NCBI RefSeq assembly: GCF_036825875.1
Contig: NZ_DAISXK010000006.1
Coordinates: forward strand, 1 to 64,000
DNA length: 64,000 nt
Source of the DNA: Paucihalobacter sp036825875
Lineage (GTDB): Bacteria; Bacteroidota; Bacteroidia; Flavobacteriales; Flavobacteriaceae
Direction: 5' to 3'
Shown here: positions 1 to 6,124 of the stretch, piece after piece
Position numbering within the stretch: the stretch's first letter is position 1
Layout of the letters: each line of letters starts with the position of its first letter
The notes under the pieces: model-generated
Databases searched by the model: none
What the model saw: only the letters and a program-made list of their open reading frames with translations
Told to the model about the DNA's origin: nothing
Made by a program: the position numbers and the translations under genes

Positions 1-551
1 GTGTCAATACAAACTGTTGTTTTACCAGTTTGACGGTCGCCAATTACCAACTCACGTTGTCCACGACCTACAGGAATCATAGCATCAATTGCTTTAATGC
101 CCGTTTGAAGCGGTTCCGTTACAGGCTCACGGAAAATTACACCAGGTGCTTTACGCTCTAGTGGCATTTCGTAAGTGGTTCCTTCAATAGCACCTTTACC
201 GTCAATTGGACTTCCTAAAGTATCTACCACACGTCCAACAATACCTTCACCAACATTGATAGAGGCAATTCTTTCGGTTCGTTTTACAGTAGATCCTTCT
301 TTTATTAATTTTGAATGACCTAACAATACGATACCCACATTGTCTTGTTCTAGGTTAAGAACGATGCCTTCTAAACCGCCTTCAAATTCCACTAATTCGC
401 CGTATTGTGCATTTGAAAGTCCGTAGGCTCTAACAATACCATCGCCAACGGTAAGTACTGTTCCAACCTCATCTAACGAAGCGCTCGATTCAAAACCTGA
501 AAGTTGTTGTTTTAAAATTGCTGAAATTTCAGCTGGTTTTACTTCTGCCAT
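1..551 (-). CDS. atpA: ATP synthase F1 subunit alpha (N-terminal part, cut by window edge)
   Basis: This encodes the alpha subunit of the F1 head, a nucleotide-binding, mostly non-catalytic partner of beta in the cytoplasmic part of ATP synthase. Only about 183 N-terminal residues are inside the window. The reading frame stays open to base 1, so the gene is partial because of the edge and not broken. The translated part begins MAEVKPAEISAIL, carries the beta-barrel domain, and ends just after the Walker A motif GDRQTGKT. The start ATG at 551 follows atpH by 30 bases, so it is the distal gene seen here of the atpB-E-F-H-A operon. Identification is secure. Confidence 0.97.
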   Translation of the reverse strand, partial: MAEVKPAEISAILKQQLSGFESSASLDEVGTVLTVGDGIVRAYGLSNAQYGELVEFEGGLEGIVLNLEQDNVGIVLLGHSKLIKEGSTVKRTERIASINVGEGIVGRVVDTLGSPIDGKGAIEGTTYEMPLERKAPGVIFREPVTEPLQTGIKAIDAMIPVGRGQRELVIGDRQTGKTTVCID

Positions 552-581
552 CTTAATATATTTATGTAGATAACTATTATT

Positions 582-1118
582 TTAATTTAATGTCAATTCT
601 CGTTTTAGCTTAGCAAGCTGATTGGCTATACTAGCATTGTACTCAACATCTCCAACGCGTAAGACAAAACCACCAATGATGTTTTCGTCTATAACATTTT
701 CAATTATCACCTTATTAGGTGTTAAGGTTTTTACTTTGGCTAATACTTTAGCCTCGAGTTCTGGTGTAAGAGCGGTTGCTGTTGTAACAGTAACTTGCTC
801 TAAACCTATTTTTTTATTGTATTGTTTGTTGTAAGCTATTGCGATGTGCGACAGGATTGGGATGCGATTATTTGTAAATAACAAATCAAACAAGCTTGTG
901 GTTTGTGCACTTACATCTTTAAAAACAAGCTTTATCACCGCTTGTTTATCAGACGCATTTACTACAGGACTTAAAAGCGTTTCTCTTAAGTCGTGACTCT
1001 TTTCTATAGTAGCAGCAATAAGCGTCATATCATTATGAACTGCTTCTGCCAAACCTTTGTCGGAAGCTAATGATAAAAGTGCTTTTGCATAGCGTGCTGC
1101 TGCTCTTGATCCTGACAT
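582..1118 (-). CDS. atpH: ATP synthase F1 subunit delta
   Basis: This 178-residue protein matches the usual length of the delta (OSCP) subunit, which ties the peripheral stalk b subunits to the top of the F1 head. The N-terminal helical domain begins MSGSRAAARYAKALLSLA, the usual 'RYAKAL' signature. The C-terminal part has the conserved segment IIGGFVLRVGDVEYNASI and ends in LAKLKREL, both hallmarks of the family. It lies 7 bases after atpF and 30 bases before atpA, in the standard order. No irregularity is seen. Confidence 0.97.
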   Translation of the reverse strand: MSGSRAAARYAKALLSLASDKGLAEAVHNDMTLIAATIEKSHDLRETLLSPVVNASDKQAVIKLVFKDVSAQTTSLFDLLFTNNRIPILSHIAIAYNKQYNKKIGLEQVTVTTATALTPELEAKVLAKVKTLTPNKVIIENVIDENIIGGFVLRVGDVEYNASIANQLAKLKRELTLN

Positions 1119-1125
1119 GTATTAA

Positions 1126-1620
1126 TTAATTTAGTTTTGCGTCGCTCAACATTGATTCTACCAACGACATTTGTTTTTCTTTATTAGCTAACTCGGCACG
1201 GACAACCTTTTCTGCGATTTCAATTGAAAGGCTGGCCACTTGATTTCTAAGTTCGGCCATAGCCGCTTTTTTCTCACCAATAATTGCAGCCTGTGCTTGG
1301 GCAATCATATTGTTGGCTTGCACTTGTGCTTCTTCTTTCGCGTCAGCTATAAGTTTATTTTTTATCTCTCTTGCTTCTTTGAGCATTGATTCGCGTTCGG
1401 CACGGGCTTCTTTTAGAATGCGTTCGTTGTCGGCTTGGAGGTTTTCCATTTCTCTACGTGCATCTTCAGCAGAGGCCAAGGCGCTTTTAATGCCTTCTTC
1501 TCTTTCGCTAACGGCGCCAAGAATTGGTTTCCATGCAAATTTTCTTAGTATTAGCAACAACACTAAAAAAGTAATCGCACTCCAAAACACTAAGCCGAGA
1601 CCAGGAGTTATTAAATCCAT
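1126..1620 (-). CDS. atpF: ATP synthase Fo subunit b
   Basis: This 164-residue subunit forms the membrane-anchored peripheral stalk. One N-terminal membrane segment (about residues 5-25, GLGLVFWSAITFLVLLLIL) is followed by a long charged helix rich in Glu, Lys, Ala and Arg that dimerises as a coiled coil. Length and architecture fit subunit b. It sits between atpE, from which it is separated by 77 bases holding a hairpin, and atpH, 7 bases downstream. Translation from ATG at 1620 puts the membrane segment right at the N-terminus, which supports this start. Confidence 0.96.
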   Translation of the reverse strand: MDLITPGLGLVFWSAITFLVLLLILRKFAWKPILGAVSEREEGIKSALASAEDARREMENLQADNERILKEARAERESMLKEAREIKNKLIADAKEEAQVQANNMIAQAQAAIIGEKKAAMAELRNQVASLSIEIAEKVVRAELANKEKQMSLVESMLSDAKLN

Positions 1621-1653
1621 TTCTTTGTTTTTTTTTAATTAAATTTTATTAAA

Positions 1654-1686
1654 AACACAGAAGCAACCAACCGTTACTTCTGTGTT
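1654..1686 (-). terminator. Hairpin between atpE and atpF (attenuator or mRNA-processing element)
   Basis: Bases 1654-1663 (AACACAGAAG) and 1677-1686 (CTTCTGTGTT) are a perfect 10-bp inverted repeat with a 13-base loop, starting 11 bases after the atpE stop. On the transcribed strand the stem is followed by only three T and then an AT-rich tract, so it is at best a partial terminator. Its position just after the c-subunit gene fits a role in giving more atpE message than downstream message. Confidence 0.6.
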
Positions 1687-1697
1687 CATTTAGATAA

Positions 1698-1907
1698 TTA
1701 TCCTTGTAATAAGGCCACTACCACGCCAAATAATGCAACCGCCTCAACGAAAGCTGCAAGAATAAGCGCAGAAGTTTGAATCTTACCTTGGATTTCAGGC
1801 TGGCGAGCCATGGCATCCATTGCTGAACCACCAATACGTCCAATACCCATCCCAGCTCCAATCACTGCGATACCAGCTCCTAAAGCTGCAATTCCTGTAA
1901 TAGTCAT
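1698..1907 (-). CDS. atpE: ATP synthase Fo subunit c
   Basis: This 69-residue proteolipid has two membrane helices joined by the polar loop around ARQPEIQ (residues 34-40). It forms the rotor ring. The first helix is glycine-rich (GAGIAVIGAGMGIG), as needed for tight helix packing. The ion-binding carboxylate is Glu55 in FVEAVALFG. The next residues are Ala-Val, without the Ser/Thr/Tyr that sodium-binding rings use, so a proton-driven enzyme is inferred. It lies 19 bases after the atpB stop and is followed by a strong hairpin. Confidence 0.97.
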   Translation of the reverse strand: MTITGIAALGAGIAVIGAGMGIGRIGGSAMDAMARQPEIQGKIQTSALILAAFVEAVALFGVVVALLQG

Positions 1908-1926
1908 AATATAAAATTTAAATTAA

Positions 1927-3027
1927 TTAATGATGCTCTTCTTGCGTTGCCATACCAATATAAAGGGCTGACAATATTGTAAATATATAGGCTTGAATTG
2001 CTGTAACAACAATTTCTATAATAATAATAAATAATGAAAATAAAACTGATACCGGTGAAACCCATACAGTTTCAAAAATGAAAATCAACGACATTAATGC
2101 CAAAACAATAATGTGCCCTGCAGTGATATTGGCGAACAAACGAATCATTAGTGAAATTGGTTTTACAAACATCCCAACGATTTCAATAGGCATCAAAAAT
2201 ATTTTCATCGGAACAGGCACACCTGGCATCCAGAAAATATGTTTCCAATAATTTTTATTACCGCTAAATGTTGTAATCACAAATGTAAACAAAGCCATGG
2301 TCATGGTGAATGCAATATTACCACTCAAGTTCGCACCATTTAAAATTGGAATAAGTCCAAAAATGTTATTAATCCAAATAAAAAAGAATATGGTGAGTAA
2401 AAAAGGCATAAAGCGATGGTATTTATGCTCACCTATCATTGGTTTGGCGATTTCGTCTCTAACGAACAGCACCAATGGCTCTATAAAGCCAGCAATACCT
2501 TTTGGAAGTTTACTGTTGTTATTTTTATATTTTTTTGCTGTGGTGATGAAAATTAATAAAAGAACTAATACAGAAACCCACATCATAAATACGTTTCGGG
2601 TAATCGAAAAATCTAACGGCTTACCTGCGTTTAACGGATGATGCTCTTCATCAAAACTCAATGCTGTTTCTCCTTCGTTTAATTGGTAAATTTTTTCGTG
2701 AAAATTAACGAACTTGTTACCGTTCTTTTCAACCACAACTTTACCATTGTAATCATGATGAAATTCTGAAGACATAAACGTTGTTAAACCATTGTCGGAC
2801 CATAAAATGATTGGGAGTGGAATAGTGACATGCGATTCATTTTCTTTACCTTCATTTAAGGTAAGAATATGCATTCCGTAAGCATCTTTCACGTGATGCA
2901 TGATCATCTCTTTAGGATCAAACTTTTCACTCTCCTTTTCATCTGAGCTTTCTAAAGCAAAAGTTGCTGTGGAAAAAACCATGAAAAAGGCCAATAAAAA
3001 TAAATGTTTTAAGGTGTTTAACGCCAT
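1927..3027 (-). CDS. atpB: ATP synthase Fo subunit a
   Basis: This encodes the 366-residue stator a subunit that forms the proton half-channels. It has the long N-terminal extension seen in Bacteroidota: a signal-like hydrophobic stretch (residues 5-24), then a polar domain of about 110 residues, then the membrane domain from about residue 143. The essential arginine is Arg296 in LMIRLFANITAGH. The frame is open back to 3111, but a complete promoter lies at 3066-3095 inside that extension, so ATG 3027 (MALNTLKHLF) is the real start. It is the first canonical Fo gene of the operon and is preceded by a small membrane protein gene. Confidence 0.95.
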   Translation of the reverse strand: MALNTLKHLFLLAFFMVFSTATFALESSDEKESEKFDPKEMIMHHVKDAYGMHILTLNEGKENESHVTIPLPIILWSDNGLTTFMSSEFHHDYNGKVVVEKNGNKFVNFHEKIYQLNEGETALSFDEEHHPLNAGKPLDFSITRNVFMMWVSVLVLLLIFITTAKKYKNNNSKLPKGIAGFIEPLVLFVRDEIAKPMIGEHKYHRFMPFLLTIFFFIWINNIFGLIPILNGANLSGNIAFTMTMALFTFVITTFSGNKNYWKHIFWMPGVPVPMKIFLMPIEIVGMFVKPISLMIRLFANITAGHIIVLALMSLIFIFETVWVSPVSVLFSLFIIIIEIVVTAIQAYIFTILSALYIGMATQEEHH

Positions 3028-3065
3028 TATATTTTGATTAAAAATACCTCGTTTTAAATTCGCTG

Positions 3066-3095
3066 CAAATGTACATACATAAAATGAATTGACAA
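3066..3095 (-). promoter_or_regulatory. atpB promoter (Bacteroidota sigma-A type)
   Basis: On the minus strand TTG (3095-3093) is followed by exactly 19 bases and then TACATTTG (3073-3066), a full match to TTG-N19-TAnnTTTG. The inferred transcription start is near 3060, giving a leader of about 33 bases before ATG 3027. Confidence 0.75.
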
Positions 3096-3141
3096 ACATA
3101 TATTTTCGCATTGTTTTAGGTTGAAAAAAGGGGTGTTGTTT

Positions 3142-3540
3142 TTACTTTTTCTGAAGAAATTTTGTCACGTAAAACACTTCCAAAAACAAATAGATAAAAT
3201 AAGGAATAAAGAAATTGAAAACGTCTGGTTGTTTCCTGACGAAATCCGAAAGTAATAACGGTAATAAAAACAATATTGCTAAAATCATTTTAATAATAGT
3301 GATACCCATAAATAAGGTGAAAATTTCGGTTTTACCATTAGAATATCGATAGTTAATAATGGTATAAATAACCATTGCAACCAAAATGTGAAAAATATAA
3401 ATATGCCAAAGTGGAAAAAATAAAAAAACCGAACTGGCAAAATAATGCAGTATATATTGATGAACCGTAAAAAGCAAAACTGAAATTGAAATTATTTGAA
3501 GAAGAAAGCTTAACTGGCGTTTTTTAAAGTCGGGATTCAT
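3142..3540 (-). CDS. Small four-helix membrane protein upstream of atpB (DUF6168-like)
   Basis: This 132-residue protein has about four membrane segments (roughly residues 10-28, 38-58, 72-97 and 108-126) and no catalytic motif that I recognise. It begins MNPDFKKRQLSF and ends in a basic tail. In flavobacteria a protein of this kind, which I recall as DUF6168, sits directly upstream of atpB where other bacteria have AtpI, so a role in assembly of the c ring or magnesium supply is possible but unproven. It has its own promoter at 3564-3595, separate from that of atpB. Confidence 0.75.
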   Translation of the reverse strand: MNPDFKKRQLSFLLQIISISVLLFTVHQYILHYFASSVFLFFPLWHIYIFHILVAMVIYTIINYRYSNGKTEIFTLFMGITIIKMILAILFLLPLLLSDFVRKQPDVFNFFIPYFIYLFLEVFYVTKFLQKK

Positions 3541-3935
3541 TTCAGATATTTGAGTTGCAATTGCAAAAATACAATTTATAGATAACGAATCTCAAATAAA
3601 CGCATTTCACATACTAACTCTTGCCATAATATTATAAGCTTATAATTTATTGAACCGGTAATTATTTCAATATTATTTATACTTTTTACCCAGAGGTCTT
3701 AACTTAAATTTCGGATATGGTTCTATAAAATGATTTACGATATTTATTTACCCCCTTTTGCAGAGAATCGTAAATTATGATGAATTAATTGAAAAACAGA
3801 TATAAGCTTTTGCAATTCTTTTTAAAACTGAATTGTTGTCATAATAATTCAACTGATATACTTACTTTAATTGAATTTTACTACTTTCATTTATTGAGAT
3901 GCAATTACAAAGTCTCTTTATGTTTCCACAACCAT
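3541..3935. other. Intergenic region, 395 bases
   Basis: This AT-rich stretch lies between the secreted repeat protein and the ATP synthase cluster. Apart from the promoter at 3564-3595 nothing coding or structured was seen. In particular there is no reading frame for the roughly 75-residue AtpZ/AtpI-like protein that I would expect near here in a flavobacterial atp locus. Confidence 0.6.
3564..3595 (-). promoter_or_regulatory. Promoter of the small membrane protein gene
   Basis: On the minus strand TTG (3595-3593), a 21-base spacer and TATTTTTG (3571-3564) fit the Bacteroidota promoter pattern. It lies 24 bases before ATG 3540. Spacers near 19 are usual, so 21 is acceptable but slightly long. 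Confidence 0.55.
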
Positions 3936-5354
3936 TTAATCTACAATTAAAATTTTATCAGTTATCAATATTTGATTGTCACAAGACATTTTAATGAAAT
4001 ACAATCCGGCAGGCAAATGATCCCGATTTAAAAGAGTTGTGTGTCCTGAAATGTTTTTTGTTTCCTTCACAATTTGCCCAGCAGAATTGTAAAGTGTCAA
4101 TGTTGCATTATTTAATTCACTTTTTGTGATTAATGTAGCAACATCGCTAAATGGATTGGGATATAGAATGAACTTTTTAGTATCGTTTGTCAACTCATTT
4201 ATTCCTAAATTATCTTCTGTAAAAATACGCGCGATATTGTTTCTGGTTGTACCGTTATAAGAAATAAAAGCACCTCCAATAAATATTTTTTCATCGTTTT
4301 GAATGGAAATAGTAAAAACCCAGTTTATAGCACCGGTATTACTTGTTCCAGTACCAGGGTCAAATAAATTATCTAGACTGCCGTCTGAATTAAGTCGTGC
4401 AATACGGCTTCTTGAAATTCCATTAAAAGAAGTAAAAGGTCCGCCAATAATAATTTTGTCGTCACTTTGAATAAGTGTTCTATAAACCCAATCGTTAGAT
4501 CCTGTTCCAGGAACAAAATCATTATCAAGGCCACCATCAGAATTAAGACGTACGATACGGTTTCTTTCAATTCCGTTAAAAGAGGTGAATTCTCCTCCAA
4601 GGATAATTTTCCCATCACTTTGAATAGAGCACGAATAAATCCATGCATTCGCCCCAATACCAGGGTTAAAAGAATCATCTACGCTACCATCTGAATTTAG
4701 TCTTACAACCCTGTTTCTTGATATTCCATTAAAAATAGTGAAACCTCCTACCACAATTATCTTTCCATCATTTTGAACAGAGATTGTCTCCACTGGAAAA
4801 TTCGCTGCTAATCCAGGGTCAAAAGTATCGTCAAGACTTCCATCTTCATTAATTCTCGCAATTCGGTTTATTGCTGTCCCATTGAATGATGTAAATTGCC
4901 CTCCAATAAGAATTTTTCCATCGTTTTGAATAGTAAGTGCGAAGACTGGTAAATTTGCACCTGTTCCTAAATTAAAGGAAGTGTCAAGGCTTGCGTCTGA
5001 ATTTAAACGTGCAATGCGGTTTATTGCCGTTCCGTTATATAAAGTAAAATATCCAGCAATAAGAATTTTTCCATCGCTTTGCGTTGCTATCATCTGAACT
5101 CTATTATTCGCACCAGTTCCCACATCAAAATCAGCATCAAGACTTCCGTCCGCGTTAAGTCGTGCAAGTCGGTTTGATGCCGTTCCGCTATAAGAAGTAA
5201 AATCTCCGCCAATAAGAATTTTTCCATCGCTTTGAATCGCGTTGCTCCATACCCAATTATTAGCTCCTGTCCCGGGATCGAAGGAAGTATCAAGACTTCC
5301 GGGTTGACCAAGACTCAAAATTGGCAATAGACATAACAGTAATTTTCTATTCAT
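3936..5354 (-). CDS. Secreted seven-repeat (delta-60) beta-propeller protein with T9SS C-terminal sorting domain
   Basis: The 472-residue protein starts with a short signal peptide (MNRKLLLCLLPILSLGQPG). Seven tandem repeats follow (residues 21-382), each 51 residues except the last of 56. They follow the pattern LDxxFxPGTGxN...IQSDGKILIGGxFTSxNG...NRIARLNxDGS. This is the delta-60 repeat, likely one blade of a seven-bladed beta-propeller. Residues about 394-472 are a type A sorting domain (ILYPNPF, GLYFIKM), so the protein should be secreted by T9SS and attached or released at the surface. Its ligand is unknown. It interrupts the bactofilin-to-atp neighbourhood, and intergenic stretches over 300 bases on both sides suggest an inserted cargo gene. 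Confidence 0.9.
   Translation of the reverse strand: MNRKLLLCLLPILSLGQPGSLDTSFDPGTGANNWVWSNAIQSDGKILIGGDFTSYSGTASNRLARLNADGSLDADFDVGTGANNRVQMIATQSDGKILIAGYFTLYNGTAINRIARLNSDASLDTSFNLGTGANLPVFALTIQNDGKILIGGQFTSFNGTAINRIARINEDGSLDDTFDPGLAANFPVETISVQNDGKIIVVGGFTIFNGISRNRVVRLNSDGSVDDSFNPGIGANAWIYSCSIQSDGKIILGGEFTSFNGIERNRIVRLNSDGGLDNDFVPGTGSNDWVYRTLIQSDDKIIIGGPFTSFNGISRSRIARLNSDGSLDNLFDPGTGTSNTGAINWVFTISIQNDEKIFIGGAFISYNGTTRNNIARIFTEDNLGINELTNDTKKFILYPNPFSDVATLITKSELNNATLTLYNSAGQIVKETKNISGHTTLLNRDHLPAGLYFIKMSCDNQILITDKILIVD
4209..5294 (-). repeat. Seven tandem coding repeats of about 153 bases
   Basis: Seven in-frame units encode the 51-residue delta-60 repeats of the secreted protein. Units 1-6 have exactly the same length. 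Unit 7 carries a 5-residue insertion after DPGTG. The units are diverged in DNA but keep the SDGKI and NRIARLN blocks, so copy number could change by recombination. Confidence 0.85.
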
Positions 5355-5681
5355 CTTTTAATAATTTTTTATAGTTATATATCTTATCGGATGAAAATGA
5401 AAATGTCATCATGCTGCTTTGAGAATTTCAAATCACACAATACAAGCAAATTGCCCAGGATACAATAAAATTTATCAAAAAAGAGGTGAAATATCAGATT
5501 TGGTCAATAAAATGAACTTAAGAGAGACCTATATATTTTGAAGAAGTGTTTGGTTTTTAGCAACAATTTTTAAAGAACGGTCTTTTAAAATATCAACTTT
5601 TAAAAAAAATAATAAAGAAAAATGCGTGTTAATTATTGCAGTGTTATACAATTATCAAACAACAAATTGAAATAAGCAATT
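5355..5681. other. Intergenic region, 327 bases
   Basis: This AT-rich gap lies between the bactofilin gene and the secreted repeat protein. No open frame of useful size, no TAnnTTTG box on the relevant strand and no clear hairpin were seen. Confidence 0.5.
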
Positions 5682-6107
5682 TTAAGCTGTTTTTTCGGAA
5701 CCTGAATTCGTAGTTTGTTTTAAATTCTCATTATTTAAGGCCTTCACAGCACCTTTCATGCTACACGTAGCGTTAAAGGTTGCGCCGGGATCTACCGCAA
5801 GCTTGCTAACGATAACTTCACCTTCAATATGCGCAGTGGATTTTAACGAAAGTGTCCCCGAAAGGATTAGCTTCCCAGAAAATTTACCTTCAAAATCGAC
5901 TGTATCGCCTTCTAAAGTGCCTTTTATAAATCCGCTTTTCCCTACTACAATTTTTCCGTTCGTTTTGATATTGCCTTCAATTTTACCATCTATTCTAAAT
6001 GGTCCTTCGCTAACAATATCACCGATTATTGTGGTTCCTTCAGCAATTATGTTTTGTTGAGTGGTTACTTCCATGGCTGTTGGTTTTTTTGAATTAGAGG
6101 AAAACAT
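5682..6107 (-). CDS. Bactofilin (polymer-forming cytoskeletal protein)
   Basis: The 141-residue protein has the bactofilin core: short beta-strand repeats rich in Gly and small residues (IIAEGTTIIGDIVSEGPFRI through IVSKLAVDPGATF, about residues 20-117). These fold as a right-handed beta-helix that polymerises end to end without nucleotide. The N-terminal tail (about 18 residues) and C-terminal tail are polar and probably disordered. Bactofilins act as membrane-bound scaffolds, often for cell-wall enzymes. It follows porW by 17 bases, so the two are probably cotranscribed, as is common in flavobacteria. Confidence 0.93.
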   Translation of the reverse strand: MFSSNSKKPTAMEVTTQQNIIAEGTTIIGDIVSEGPFRIDGKIEGNIKTNGKIVVGKSGFIKGTLEGDTVDFEGKFSGKLILSGTLSLKSTAHIEGEVIVSKLAVDPGATFNATCSMKGAVKALNNENLKQTTNSGSEKTA

Positions 6108-6124
6108 GTATTAAAATCTTATAA

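Noticed and set aside
1698..1907. Sodium-dependent ATP synthase
   Set aside because: The residues after Glu55 are Ala-Val and the polar sodium ligands are missing, so proton coupling is more likely.
2885..2900. A CACGTG-centred sequence inside atpB resembling parS (TCTTTCACGTGATGCA)
   Set aside because: It has three mismatches to the consensus, is not palindromic in the outer arms and lies in conserved coding sequence.
3028..3111. N-terminal extension of atpB to the first in-frame ATG
   Set aside because: A complete promoter lies inside it and the signal-like segment begins at ATG 3027.
4209..5294. Regular direct repeats that might suggest a CRISPR array
   Set aside because: The period is about 153 bases, there are no unique spacers, and all units are in frame within one gene.
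4373..5311. Long alternative-frame open stretches (73 to 101 codons) inside the delta-60 repeat gene
   Set aside because: They are by-products of the tandem repeats: the same out-of-frame peptide recurs with each unit, and the main frame has signal peptide and sorting domain.
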